Assembly: GCA_024280115.1 (NCBI GenBank)
Contig: JAJRQT010000071.1
Span: 1-64,000, forward strand
DNA: 64,000 nt
Direction: 5' to 3'
From: Bacteroidota bacterium
GTDB lineage: Bacteria; Bacteroidota; Bacteroidia; Cytophagales; Cyclobacteriaceae
The notes under the pieces are model-generated. The model had not been told where the DNA came from, searched no databases, and saw nothing but the letters and a program-made list of their open reading frames with translations. A program made the position numbers and the translations under genes. The stretch's first letter is position 1; the number at the start of each line of letters is the position of its first letter. Below are positions 36,756-45,105 of this stretch, piece after piece.

Positions 36756-37332
36756 TATGCAAAATTTCAGCAAGGGTTTTTTTAAGGAAAATGCGGTTTT
36801 TGTCCAGCTTTTGGGCATGTGCCCTACCCTTGGTGTAACATCAACGGCAATCAATGGACTGGGGATGGGTCTGGCAACAACATTTGTTTTGTTGATGTCA
36901 AATATTGTGATTTCATTGGTAAAAGGATTTATTCCCGATAAGGTGAGAATTCCTGCTTTCATCGTTATCATCGCCTCTTTTGTGACCGTTGTTGACCTGG
37001 TGATGGCAGGTTATCTTCCAGCCCTGCATGAGCAACTTGGACTTTTTATTCCACTGATCGTTGTCAACTGTATTGTTTTGGGACGTGCAGAAGCCTTTGC
37101 TTCAAAAAACGGGGTAATTGCCTCTGCCCTCGATGGTTTGGGAATGGGACTTGGATTTGCCATGGCTTTGTTCATGCTTGGTTCAGTGAGAGAGATACTC
37201 GGTAACCTTTCTATATTAGGTATAAAATTGGTAGATGCCGATGGCATTTTACTTTTCATCCTCCCTCCTGGCGCATTTTTAGCCCTTGGATTTTTAATAG
37301 CTTTTATCAATCACGTGAAAAAAACTGCTTAA
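36748..37332 (+). CDS. rnfE: Rnf complex subunit RnfE
   Basis: One of the paired membrane subunits that form the ion channel and hold the central iron site. The 194-residue protein has six predicted helices. FVQLLGMCPTLGVTSTAING carries the conserved cysteine near the first helix, and LFIPLIVVNCIVLGRAEAF carries the second in the antiparallel repeat. It overlaps rnfG by 8 bases and is 6 bases from rnfA. Confidence 0.95.
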   Translation: MNNMQNFSKGFFKENAVFVQLLGMCPTLGVTSTAINGLGMGLATTFVLLMSNIVISLVKGFIPDKVRIPAFIVIIASFVTVVDLVMAGYLPALHEQLGLFIPLIVVNCIVLGRAEAFASKNGVIASALDGLGMGLGFAMALFMLGSVREILGNLSILGIKLVDADGILLFILPPGAFLALGFLIAFINHVKKTA

Positions 37333-37338
37333 GAAATT

Positions 37339-37911
37339 ATGGAATATATCATCATCGTTTTTGGAGCCATATTTGTCAATAACATTGTCCTGAATCAATT
37401 TCTGGGAATATGTCCATTTTTGGGAGTTTCAAGCAAAGTTTCTACCGGTCTTGGCATGACAGGTGCAGTAACATTTGTAATGACAATTGCGACTATTGTT
37501 ACTTATTTAATTCAACAATATGTGCTGGTTCCCTTGGAAATCACCTATTTACAAACGATCACATACATTCTAATAATTGCCGCACTGGTTCAAATGGTGG
37601 AGATTATATTGAAAAAGGTAAGCCCTTCACTTTACCAGGCTTTAGGCGTTTTTCTTCCTTTAATCACGACAAACTGTGCTATTTTGGGAGTTGCGATATT
37701 GGTGATTCAGAATGAATTTAATCTTATAGAAAGTGTTGTTTTCGCCATTTCAAATGCGCTTGGGTTTGGATTGGCACTTGTGATTTTTTCAGGATTAAGA
37801 GAGCACATGGATCTTATCGACCTGCCAAAAGGGATGAAGGGCGTTCCGGCATCTCTGGTGATCGCAGGTTTACTTTCTATGGCATTTATGGGATTTGCAG
37901 GTTTAGTTTAG
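37339..37911 (+). CDS. rnfA: Rnf complex subunit RnfA
   Basis: The partner of RnfE, 190 residues with six helices. It shows the matching cysteine-containing motifs NQFLGICPFLGVSSKVSTG and VFLPLITTNCAILGVAILV. It is the last canonical rnf gene; the operon order BCDGEA is the full set. A dihydroorotate-dehydrogenase-like gene follows after 20 bases. Confidence 0.95.
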   Translation: MEYIIIVFGAIFVNNIVLNQFLGICPFLGVSSKVSTGLGMTGAVTFVMTIATIVTYLIQQYVLVPLEITYLQTITYILIIAALVQMVEIILKKVSPSLYQALGVFLPLITTNCAILGVAILVIQNEFNLIESVVFAISNALGFGLALVIFSGLREHMDLIDLPKGMKGVPASLVIAGLLSMAFMGFAGLV

Positions 37912-37931
37912 GACAATAAAAAAAGAAAGAA

Positions 37932-38915
37932 ATGGTTAATCTGGCCACAAAATACATGGGTTTGAATCTTAAAAACCCAATCATCGTTTCCAGCTGTAGC
38001 CTTACTCACAGCGCTGAAGGAGTAAAAAGATGTGCTGATGCAGGGGCGTCCGCTGTTGTATTGAAATCGCTTTTTGAAGAGCAAATCAATGCCGATGTTA
38101 AAGCGCTTGCTGATAGTTCGGTTCCATCATACCATACGGAAGAATGGGATTATATTCAGCGAATGGGATTGGATATGAATGCAGATGAGTATCTGAAAAT
38201 CATTGAAGAGTCCAAGGAAATTACAGACATCCCTGTCATTGCCAGTCTCAACTGTATTTCCAGCGATCGTTGGACAGACTTTGCCAAATATATAGAGGCA
38301 GTTGGTGCAGATGCGATTGAGCTCAATATTGCCGTGATGCCCAGACAATTTGATGAAAATCCGGACAAAATAGAGCAGCATATTTACAACATCGTTTCCA
38401 GTGTAAAACATAATGTTAATATTCCCGTCGCGGTTAAACTAGGACCTTATTTTACATCGATGCCCAGAATGGCAAAGGGTGTAAGAAAAGCAGGCGCTTC
38501 TGCCCTGGTACTTTTCAACAGGTTTTATCAGACTGATATTGACATCAATAAATTATCTCACGAATCAAAGAATAAGTACAGCACCCCTGCTGAGATGTCA
38601 AACACACTCCGTTGGATTTCATTGCTTTATCAGCAAATAGGATGCTCTTTGGTGGGAAATACTGGTATTCACGATGGAGAAGCTGTCATTAAGCAGCTAC
38701 TGGTTGGAGCAAGAGCAGTTGAGATTTGTTCGACACTTTTTATCAATGGCATGGGCCAAATCAAAATAATGCTTGATGAAATTCAAAATTGGATGATTGA
38801 CAAAGGATATGAAACTGTGGATGATTTCAGGGGCAAAATGAGTCATAAAAATTCCAAACAACCTGAGTATTTCGAGCGACAACAATATATCAGGGCAATT
38901 GTGGGGATTGATTAA
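37932..38915 (+). CDS. Dihydroorotate dehydrogenase-like flavoprotein
   Basis: A 327-residue TIM-barrel FMN protein of the dihydroorotate dehydrogenase-like group. Support comes from NLATKYMGLNLKNPIIVSSC, ADAGASAVVLKSLFEEQI, ADAIELNIAVMP, VAVKLGPYF, KAGASALVLFNRFYQTDI and VGNTGIHDGEAVIKQLLVGARAVEI. In true PyrD the catalytic base is Cys or Ser in the motif N(C/S)PN; here the equivalent reads LNIAVMP, so orotate chemistry is doubtful. It follows rnfA by 20 bases and is probably co-transcribed, suggesting it exchanges electrons with Rnf-linked carriers (inference). Confidence 0.85.
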   Translation: MVNLATKYMGLNLKNPIIVSSCSLTHSAEGVKRCADAGASAVVLKSLFEEQINADVKALADSSVPSYHTEEWDYIQRMGLDMNADEYLKIIEESKEITDIPVIASLNCISSDRWTDFAKYIEAVGADAIELNIAVMPRQFDENPDKIEQHIYNIVSSVKHNVNIPVAVKLGPYFTSMPRMAKGVRKAGASALVLFNRFYQTDIDINKLSHESKNKYSTPAEMSNTLRWISLLYQQIGCSLVGNTGIHDGEAVIKQLLVGARAVEICSTLFINGMGQIKIMLDEIQNWMIDKGYETVDDFRGKMSHKNSKQPEYFERQQYIRAIVGID

Positions 38916-39032
38916 ATTTAGTCTTGAGGCAATTTGGTTTTATACCTACTGAATAGACGTCACTTTACTGAATTGAATGCTTTTCGAAAAAAGGTAGAGT
39001 AAGCACTAAAGTGAATTATAATTGGATCTTCT

Positions 39033-39923
39033 TTAGCAATTAGACTCACAGGATTCTTCAATTTTTCTATTCTCAATCTGAAAAGTGGTGTGTCCGATGC
39101 CAAATTCGTGTTTCAGTTTTTCCTGAAGTTTATGTATAAATTTATCATCATGGCCTCCGGGCATAATTAGATGGGCAGTCAGCGAAGTCTGTGTTGTGCT
39201 CATTGCCCAGATATGAAGATCGTGAATGTCTTCTACACCTTCATTGGATAAAAGAAATTCACGCACTTTAGCAAGTTTTATATGTTTGGGAACAGCATCC
39301 AATGCCAGGTCTATGGAATCTGTAAACAAACGCCAGGTACCCCAAATAATTACAGCAATAATCAGAAAGCTCATCACCGGATCAATCCATTGCAGACCTG
39401 TAATATTGATTAATAATCCGGCAATTACTACACCTACTGAGACACCGGCATCGGCGGCCATATGGAGAAATGCACCTTTAATATTCAGATCATCTTTCTG
39501 GCCTTTCATAAAAAGCAGGGCTGTCAGGGTATTTATTACAACGCCAATTCCGGCAACGATCATAACTTGCGTTCCTGCAACCGGTTCGGGATTTTTAAAT
39601 TTTCCTACCGCATCCCAAGCGATGGCAATCACCGCTCCAAATAATAAAAGGGCATTTAGAATAGATACAAGAATAGTAGTTTTACGTAATCCGTAAGTGA
39701 ATTTTCCTTTTGGTTTTATAGTGGCGAGCCATGCTGCTGTCCATGCAAATACCAAACTCAAAACATCGCTGGCATTATGCCCGGCATCAGCTAACAATGC
39801 TGAAGAATTGGCGATTAATCCATAAAATATTTCAACAGCGACAAATATGATATTTAGTCCAATACCTATGGCAAAAGCCTTGCCATGTCCGCTGCTATGC
39901 GTATGTTTTTGAGATTGAGCCAA
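39033..39923 (-). CDS. Cation diffusion facilitator (CzcD-type Zn/Cd/Co exporter)
   Basis: A proton-coupled metal exporter of the inner membrane. It has 296 residues and six helices, a His-containing N-terminus (KHTHSSGHGK) and metal-site motifs LLADAGHNASDV (helix II) and LHMAADAGVSVGV (helix V, HxxxD). The C-terminal domain includes HDLHIWAMSTTQTSLTAHL and ends in a cysteine-rich ESCESNC. The start is a TTG at 39923: an in-frame TAA lies three codons upstream and the next ATG is far inside. It opens the metal island on the minus strand. Confidence 0.9.
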   Translation of the reverse strand: MAQSQKHTHSSGHGKAFAIGIGLNIIFVAVEIFYGLIANSSALLADAGHNASDVLSLVFAWTAAWLATIKPKGKFTYGLRKTTILVSILNALLLFGAVIAIAWDAVGKFKNPEPVAGTQVMIVAGIGVVINTLTALLFMKGQKDDLNIKGAFLHMAADAGVSVGVVIAGLLINITGLQWIDPVMSFLIIAVIIWGTWRLFTDSIDLALDAVPKHIKLAKVREFLLSNEGVEDIHDLHIWAMSTTQTSLTAHLIMPGGHDDKFIHKLQEKLKHEFGIGHTTFQIENRKIEESCESNC

Positions 39924-40165
39924 AGTTAGTTATTTACAGAATTCAATATATTTAAAACATTTCACACTACGACTAAAATACGATGCCTCCAATTTATTTA
40001 AATTGATAACTACATTATTGTGAGGAAAATATCATACCGGACATCTTGTGAGTTTCACTGTTTTCTGATTTTAGTAGTGCAACTTAGTGATAAATACATA
40101 GGTGAGAATAACAAGGTCATGATTTTTTTATGTTGTTTTTGACTGACAGTTGTATAGTCAACAGT

Positions 40166-40867
40166 TTATAAAAGACAAGATACTCTTTTCTTAAAAAGTG
40201 TATAAACATAAGGTCTTTCATCTCCCGAAGGCATGATGTAAGTGTGATTAAAGCTGTCAATTAATTCGAAATCTGCACCGAGTTTATTTGCTATCATATC
40301 TTTGCTATATCGGTGAACCGGAAGTCCCGAACAAACCTTTGCACCATTCAAGTTGAACTCAGACAATAATACAAAACCGTTGATTTTCACACTGCTCTTT
40401 AGCAAATTAAAATAAACATCCTGATCCTTTTTCTCTGTAAAAAAATGAAGAACAGCTCTGTCAATCCATAGATCAACCGGGGATATTTTATATAGACTAT
40501 TTGGTTTAGTCAAATCGTCCACAATGCACTCAACCTTACGCTCCCCTACTCTATTTTCCAACTTATTTAATGCCACTTCACTCAAATCCGTGGCAATTAA
40601 ATCTGAATATCCGATGGCCAAAAGCTCATCGATAAGCGTAGTGTTGCCCGCTCCAACATTTAAAATTCGAGCAGATTTCTTTAACCCTGCTTTTGAAACT
40701 AAACTTAAAGTCGGGCTAAGATCCGTTTCATACCACCCCAGCTTTTCTTCAGGACTGTTTGTGTAAGCTTTATCCCAATGATCTTTAAAATTAATTTCTT
40801 CCTTTTGCGGCTGTTGAGAACAACAACTGCTTCCCCTATCATCAATATTGCAGCTTTCTTCTATCAT
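40166..40867 (-). CDS. Class I SAM-dependent methyltransferase with cysteine-rich N-terminus
   Basis: A 233-residue Rossmann-fold methyltransferase. The SAM site is RILNVGAGNTTLIDELLAIG (motif I), followed by DLIATDLSEVAL, VECIVDDLT and DLWIDRAVLHFFTEKKDQ. The N-terminal extension MIEESCNIDDRGSSCCSQQ holds three cysteines (one plus a CC pair) that could bind metal. Related proteins occur in metal or tellurite resistance loci, but the substrate here is unknown. The ATG overlaps the stop of an upstream SHOCT-like micro-ORF (ATGA), so expression is probably coupled. Confidence 0.82.
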   Translation of the reverse strand: MIEESCNIDDRGSSCCSQQPQKEEINFKDHWDKAYTNSPEEKLGWYETDLSPTLSLVSKAGLKKSARILNVGAGNTTLIDELLAIGYSDLIATDLSEVALNKLENRVGERKVECIVDDLTKPNSLYKISPVDLWIDRAVLHFFTEKKDQDVYFNLLKSSVKINGFVLLSEFNLNGAKVCSGLPVHRYSKDMIANKLGADFELIDSFNHTYIMPSGDERPYVYTLFKKRVSCLL

Positions 40868-40950
40868 AGTATATCATATTTGATTCTATCAAATTCCTCT
40901 TTATTGATTTCACCATATACATAGCGCCCTATTAGAATCTCACGAGACAT
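40864..40950 (-). CDS. SHOCT-like micro-ORF overlapping the methyltransferase start
   Basis: A 28-codon frame starting at ATG 40950 reads SREILIGRYVYGEINKEEFD and then RIKYDIL. This resembles the C-terminal SHOCT motif (ILKxRYAxGEIxxEEFxxxK) of short membrane proteins found in metal resistance islands. Its TGA overlaps the methyltransferase ATG by 4 bases. An in-frame TAA lies four codons upstream, so there is no longer version in this frame. It may be a coupling leader peptide or the decayed tail of a former SHOCT protein. Confidence 0.45.
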   Translation of the reverse strand: MSREILIGRYVYGEINKEEFDRIKYDIL

Positions 40951-41094
40951 TTCCCTTTGTTAATTTACGGGATGATCTTGGTCATTTTGGTTCCATGGAG
41001 GTCACAATCTTATCACAGCAGATCATGAAAAATATTAAAATTTCAGAAGCTTATTTATTAGCTTTTTTTGTTATAAAAAAATAAAAGTAAAAAA

Positions 41095-41559
41095 TTAAAT
41101 ATTATCAAGAGCGATCAGAAATTTTTTCAATACCTCATCAGCTATTTTTTTTAGCTCTTCTTTTTCAAGCATACTCATCAATGCGGAAGGATTTACCATC
41201 ACTACCTCGATCTTCCCATTTCCAACATCTTTTATCAAAGTTTTGCAAGGTAGAAATAAACCGATATTCTCTTCAACTTGTATTGTTTGATAAGCAAACG
41301 ACGGGCTGCAAACACCAAGAATCCTATAAGGAGGCAGATCGACATCATCCAGTTTTTCTTTAAGTTTCGCCTCCATATCAATTTCGGTAATGACACCGAA
41401 ACCCTCCTTTTTCAATTCATCTTTTACCTTTTGGGTTACCTCTTCTAAGGTTCACTTGACGGCTTTACTATAATAATAATTCCCTGCCTTCTGTGCTGAT
41501 AATGTATTTATTGTAAATAACACTATCGCAATTGAGGTAATTAATTTTATTTTTTTCAT
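41095..41559 (-). pseudogene. Exported DUF302 protein interrupted by an in-frame TGA
   Basis: From ATG 41559 the frame encodes a signal peptide (KKIKLITSIAIVLFTINTLS, then AQKAG) and YYYSKAVK. It meets TGA at 41454-41452 (codon 36) and continues in the same frame with TLEEVTQKVKDELKKEGFGV through a complete DUF302 domain to 41095. The section after the stop aligns with the intact neighbour (SFEEAIEKVTEELKKEGFGI), so the TGA interrupts an otherwise whole gene. One base change such as GGA to TGA would explain it. The post-stop frame has only a TTG codon (41415) as an alternative start, which would remove the signal peptide. It lies 3 bases after the paralogue. Confidence 0.75.
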
Positions 41560-41562
41560 AGA

Positions 41563-41952
41563 TTAAAGATTATCAATTACTTTTTCCAGTTTAGCCATTA
41601 TCTCAGTAGCAATACCGGCAAGATTTTCATTCTCAACTGACTGCATGGATGCCGCCGGATTAACTGCAGATATTTCAATTTTCCCTGGCTCTCTTTCCTG
41701 AAGGATCACATTACAAGGAAGCATTGTGCCGATTTTATCTTCCGATTGCAATGCTTTGTAAGCAAATGGAGGATTGCAGGCACCGAGGATTTTATAATTA
41801 TAGAAATCGACGTCAAGCTTTTTCTTTAGCGTGGCTTTAACATCAATTTCGGTAAGTATTCCGAAACCTTCTTTTTTTAGTTCTTCTGTAACTTTTTCAA
41901 TTGCTTCTTCAAAGCTTGTATTTGTTATTGTTGTTCCAAAATAATAACTCAT
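41563..41952 (-). CDS. DUF302 protein (cytoplasmic form)
   Basis: A 129-residue DUF302 protein: SYYFGTTITNTSFEEAIEKV, ELKKEGFGILTEIDVKATLK, YKILGACNPPFAYKALQSED, GTMLPCNVIL and a C-terminal helix. The two conserved cysteines (ACNPP and LPCN) are typical of the family, which recurs in copper, tellurite and sulfur-metabolism loci; the biochemical role is not established. No signal peptide is present. It is a tandem paralogue of the interrupted exported copy, 3 bases away, so the two form one transcription unit. Confidence 0.85.
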   Translation of the reverse strand: MSYYFGTTITNTSFEEAIEKVTEELKKEGFGILTEIDVKATLKKKLDVDFYNYKILGACNPPFAYKALQSEDKIGTMLPCNVILQEREPGKIEISAVNPAASMQSVENENLAGIATEIMAKLEKVIDNL

Positions 41953-42007
41953 GATATTTTATTTTTTTATGTTTATAAATTGTGTTTCAATATAAAGGTA
42001 AATGCAA

Positions 42008-42030
42008 ATTGTTGTTTTTATCAACAATTA
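42008..42030 (-). promoter_or_regulatory. Perfect inverted repeat before the DUF302 pair
   Basis: AATTGTTG and CAACAATT form an 8-base perfect inverted repeat with a 7-base spacer, in the 84 bases between the hypothetical gene and the intact DUF302. It could be an operator or a weak transcript-end hairpin; no T-run supports termination on the minus strand. Confidence 0.3.
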
Positions 42031-42036
42031 GTTCTT

Positions 42037-42414
42037 TTAATTTATCACTGCAAAATTACCTTTATTATACATGCAATGGAATTGCATTTTTTCACTAAAC
42101 CTCAAATAAATGCTTCCGCTTTCTACACCAATTAACCTCAATAATTCACGGGAAGAATGCGATACAGGAAACAATGAATTGATTATCTGATATTTACAGT
42201 AAAATTTTGACAAAAATGAATATCCCAAAAATGAGGAACAATCTTTTAATGAAAAATAAATCAATTCATTGCCCTTCAGTATTTTAAGCGTTTCAATAAT
42301 TATCTCCCGAATTATTCGGGTTAATTTGCTGTGTGGAATATTTTTAATATTCAAATGGTTGCCGTGCAGGTGTTTCTGTGAAAATAAATATATAAAATAA
42401 GAGAAATTATGCAT
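42037..42414 (-). CDS. Hypothetical protein downstream of the metal P-type ATPase
   Basis: The open frame extends back to 42564, but that part overlaps the ATPase gene. From ATG 42414 there are 125 residues, AT-rich and unlike their neighbours in codon use. A stretch YFSLKDCSSFLGYSFLSKFY faintly recalls an AraC-type helix-turn-helix, but the rest does not support it. The metal-box-like palindrome at 42071-42087 lies inside its 3' end. I do not recognise the family; it could be a diverged or decaying gene, or not a gene. Confidence 0.35.
   Translation of the reverse strand: MHNFSYFIYLFSQKHLHGNHLNIKNIPHSKLTRIIREIIIETLKILKGNELIYFSLKDCSSFLGYSFLSKFYCKYQIINSLFPVSHSSRELLRLIGVESGSIYLRFSEKMQFHCMYNKGNFAVIN
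42071..42087. promoter_or_regulatory. Candidate Fur-family operator upstream of the DUF302 pair
   Basis: ATGCAATGGAATTGCAT is a perfect 7-3-7 palindrome whose core TGCAA-N5-TTGCA is shared with 51389-51403. It lies 119 bases upstream of the intact DUF302 start on the minus strand. A shared box at both ends of the metal island suggests control by the Fur-family regulator encoded at 51407 (inference). Confidence 0.45.
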
Positions 42415-42485
42415 TGTTTGTATAGATGGGCAAATTAATAATATGTGCAAAACTTTAATAAAAATATTAAATACCCCGTAGTACC

Positions 42486-44570
42486 CTACCGCCCTTTTAG
42501 AACACGGGTTGCATTTAATATTGCAATCAACGCAACACCCATATCGCCTATTACTGCCTCCCACATAGTTGCAATACCGAAAATTCCCAGACCAATGAAA
42601 ACTGATTTAACACCCAGGGCAAAAATAATATTCTGCCACACGATTTTTCTCGTTCGGGTTGCCACATCTATGGCTTCTGCAATTTTTGATGGAGAATCCG
42701 TCATTAAAACAACATCGGCGGTTTCGATTGCCGCATCAGAACCAAGAGCGCCCATAGCAATTCCAACATCAGCGCGGGCAAGCACGGGTGCATCGTTTAT
42801 TCCATCGCCTACAAAAGCAACTTTGCCATTTTTATTGAGCATCCTCTCAATATGTTCAACTTTATTTTCAGGGAGTAATTCCGCATAATACTCTTTAATT
42901 CCCAACTTTTCAGCAAATATCCCCGCGACGTATTTGTTATCACCGGTGAGCATAACTGTATGTATTCCCTTGTTATTCAGCCGTTCAATAGCGTTGATGG
43001 CATCATCTTTCAAATTGTCAGAAATCACAATATACCCCGCATATTTTTTGTTGATAACAACATGAACAACGGTTCCTCCAACATCACATTTATCGTGTGC
43101 AATGTTTTCTTTGTGAAGTAGTTTGTCGTTCCCGACAAATATTTCTTTTTTATCAATAAATGCTCTAACCCCATAGCCTGATATTTCTTCCACCTTATCA
43201 ATTCTCGTGTCATCAAATTCCTGTTCAAATGATTCAAGAATAGATTTTGCTATCGGATGGTTTGAATTGTGCTCGGCATAAGCTGTATATTCAAGAATTG
43301 TATCTTCATTGAAACCGTTTGATGGGAATATCCCGGAAACTTTAAATTCACCTTTGGTCAATGTACCTGTCTTATCAAACACCGCGGTTTTAATCTGCGT
43401 CAAGGCATCCAGAAAGTTGGAACCCTTCACTAAAATACCCCTGCGGGAAGCTCCGCCAATGCCACCAAAATAGCCGAGCGGAATACTGATGACCAATGCA
43501 CAGGGGCAGGAAATAACCAGAACGACCAAGGCTCTGTAAATCCAGTCGCTAAATGTTGCCCCTTCAATAAAAAGCGGGGGCAAGACAGCAAGGAAAAGAG
43601 AGCCAAACACCACTGCGGGTGTGTAGTATTTCGCAAAAGTAGTGATGAACTTTTCTGTTTCTGCTTTCTTCGAAGTTGCATTCTCCACCATCTCAAGAAT
43701 TTTAGAGATAGAGGATTCACCAAAAGGTTTAGAGACTTTAATGGTGAGCAAACCTGATTGATTGATCATGCCCGCCAGCACATCATCATTTGGTTTTATA
43801 CTTTGTGGTACACTTTCGCCAGTCAGCGCTGAAGTATCGACGAATGAGCTCCCTTCTGTTACCCGACCATCCAAAGGAATTTTTTCGCCAGGTTTTACAA
43901 CGATCACTTCTCCAATGTTCACATCTTCTGGCGATACTTTTTTTATGTCACCATTCGACTTTAGGTTCGCATAATCGGGTTTTATCTCAAGCAATGATTT
44001 TATTGACTTCCGGGAGCGGTTCACTGCTATATCCTGAAACAACTCACCAACAACATAAAATAACATTACTGCGACTGCTTCAGGCATTTGATCTATTGCA
44101 AAAGCACCCAGGGTGGCAATGGTCATTAAAAAATGTTCGTTAAAGACCCGGCCCCTGAAGATGTTTTTTACAGCCAATGTTATAATATCCCAACCTACTA
44201 TCAGATAGGCTGTTACGAATACTAAATATTCCGCAATTTGAAAAGGTGTATCATGTATTGCATCTTCAAATATTATCCCGATAAGTAAAAGAAGCATACC
44301 TGAGACTGCTTTAAAAATAGCTCGCTTGTTTTCGGCAATTTCGCTTTTTGAAACTATGGTTTTTTCGTCACCGTAGTCCACAACTTCTACCTCCGGTTCA
44401 ACTTCAATTATTTTGTTTTTTACCTTTTCAATATCGTCAGTATCTATTGTCATTGAAGAAGTGGCAAAATTGACATTTACAAATTTTACTTCTTCCAGTT
44501 TTGTCAGGTTGTCTTCAATTTTAGAAGCACAAGAAGCACAATCCAGATTTTTTAATGTATATTTTTCCAT
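42486..44570 (-). CDS. zntA: Heavy-metal P1B-type ATPase (Zn/Cd/Pb type)
   Basis: An inner-membrane pump expelling soft divalent metals. The 694-residue protein has an N-terminal metal-binding domain with CASC at residues 11-14. The actuator motif is TGES, the membrane motif SCPCALVISIPLGYFGG, the phosphorylation site DKTGTLTKG and the P1B-specific His-Pro pair NHPIAKS. The hinge is GDGINDAPVLARADVGIAMG. The CPC motif and the PLGYFGG context fit ZntA/CadA more than CopA. It is fifth in the order His-rich protein, CzcA-CzcC, CzcB, PII-like, ZntA; a 197-base gap separates it from the PII-like gene. Confidence 0.92.
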   Translation of the reverse strand: MEKYTLKNLDCASCASKIEDNLTKLEEVKFVNVNFATSSMTIDTDDIEKVKNKIIEVEPEVEVVDYGDEKTIVSKSEIAENKRAIFKAVSGMLLLLIGIIFEDAIHDTPFQIAEYLVFVTAYLIVGWDIITLAVKNIFRGRVFNEHFLMTIATLGAFAIDQMPEAVAVMLFYVVGELFQDIAVNRSRKSIKSLLEIKPDYANLKSNGDIKKVSPEDVNIGEVIVVKPGEKIPLDGRVTEGSSFVDTSALTGESVPQSIKPNDDVLAGMINQSGLLTIKVSKPFGESSISKILEMVENATSKKAETEKFITTFAKYYTPAVVFGSLFLAVLPPLFIEGATFSDWIYRALVVLVISCPCALVISIPLGYFGGIGGASRRGILVKGSNFLDALTQIKTAVFDKTGTLTKGEFKVSGIFPSNGFNEDTILEYTAYAEHNSNHPIAKSILESFEQEFDDTRIDKVEEISGYGVRAFIDKKEIFVGNDKLLHKENIAHDKCDVGGTVVHVVINKKYAGYIVISDNLKDDAINAIERLNNKGIHTVMLTGDNKYVAGIFAEKLGIKEYYAELLPENKVEHIERMLNKNGKVAFVGDGINDAPVLARADVGIAMGALGSDAAIETADVVLMTDSPSKIAEAIDVATRTRKIVWQNIIFALGVKSVFIGLGIFGIATMWEAVIGDMGVALIAILNATRVLKGR

Positions 44571-44767
44571 CTGTTTAAAATTTGTGGAAACTTCGCCATA
44601 TATAGATAATCATTATATTTTTTATTTATTTACATATTGCCAGAATTCAATTATTATCCCAGGCACGGCCTGCTTCATGTTTTTCTTTTGCGAATATTTT
44701 CATATAACTGATGACCTGGTAAACAGCAGGTTGCCAAATCATATAGCAACCGCTATTTACCCGGTAA

Positions 44768-45100
44768 TTATACATCGCCGTTTTCCATTCCTGTTTTTAC
44801 CCTGTAAATCTTTTCCACATTGGAAACATAAATTATTCCATCACCCTTCTCAGGAGAACGGCCGTGCTCACTGATGATCTGGACTATCTGTTCCATATCT
44901 TTCTTTTTACAGACAAGCTCAAGTTTAACAACCTTACTATCTGTAACCTTAAATTCAAGTGAAGGGAAGGCGTCTGGTCGTTTGTAGGATCCGGTACCTT
45001 CAGCCATGGAAATAGTTACATTATCGTATCCATTTTCGTTTAAAGCTGTTATCACTTGTTTTACTCTATTGGGTTTAATAAATGCTTTTATCTCTTTCAT
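44768..45100 (-). CDS. PII-like signalling protein of a metal efflux operon
   Basis: A 110-residue GlnB-superfamily protein. The core MKEIKAFIKPNRVKQVITAL and the B/C-loop stretch SPEKGDGIIYVSNVEKIYRV followed by KTG match the family's nucleotide-binding elements. The T-loop region (AEGTGSYKRPDAFPSLEFKV) is not the nitrogen-control type: the uridylylated Tyr and its neighbours are missing. PII variants located beside CzcA-type pumps have been described as a separate group. Here it lies 5 bases after czcB and before zntA, so it probably senses a nucleotide or metal and modulates efflux (inference). Confidence 0.85.
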   Translation of the reverse strand: MKEIKAFIKPNRVKQVITALNENGYDNVTISMAEGTGSYKRPDAFPSLEFKVTDSKVVKLELVCKKKDMEQIVQIISEHGRSPEKGDGIIYVSNVEKIYRVKTGMENGDV

Positions 45101-45105
45101 AATTT

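Noticed and set aside
39033..40867. Shared IEESC text at the CDF C-terminus and methyltransferase N-terminus as a duplicated metal motif
   Set aside because: The match is only five residues and the surrounding nucleotide sequence does not align, so chance is likely.
41415..41452. Selenocysteine or other recoding at the DUF302 TGA
   Set aside because: No hairpin of clear SECIS type and no selenocysteine machinery in the window; the intact paralogue has an ordinary residue at this position, so a nonsense change is simpler.
42415..42564. N-terminal extension of the hypothetical protein into the P-type ATPase gene
   Set aside because: This part is out-of-frame sequence of the ATPase C-terminus and has no independent support.
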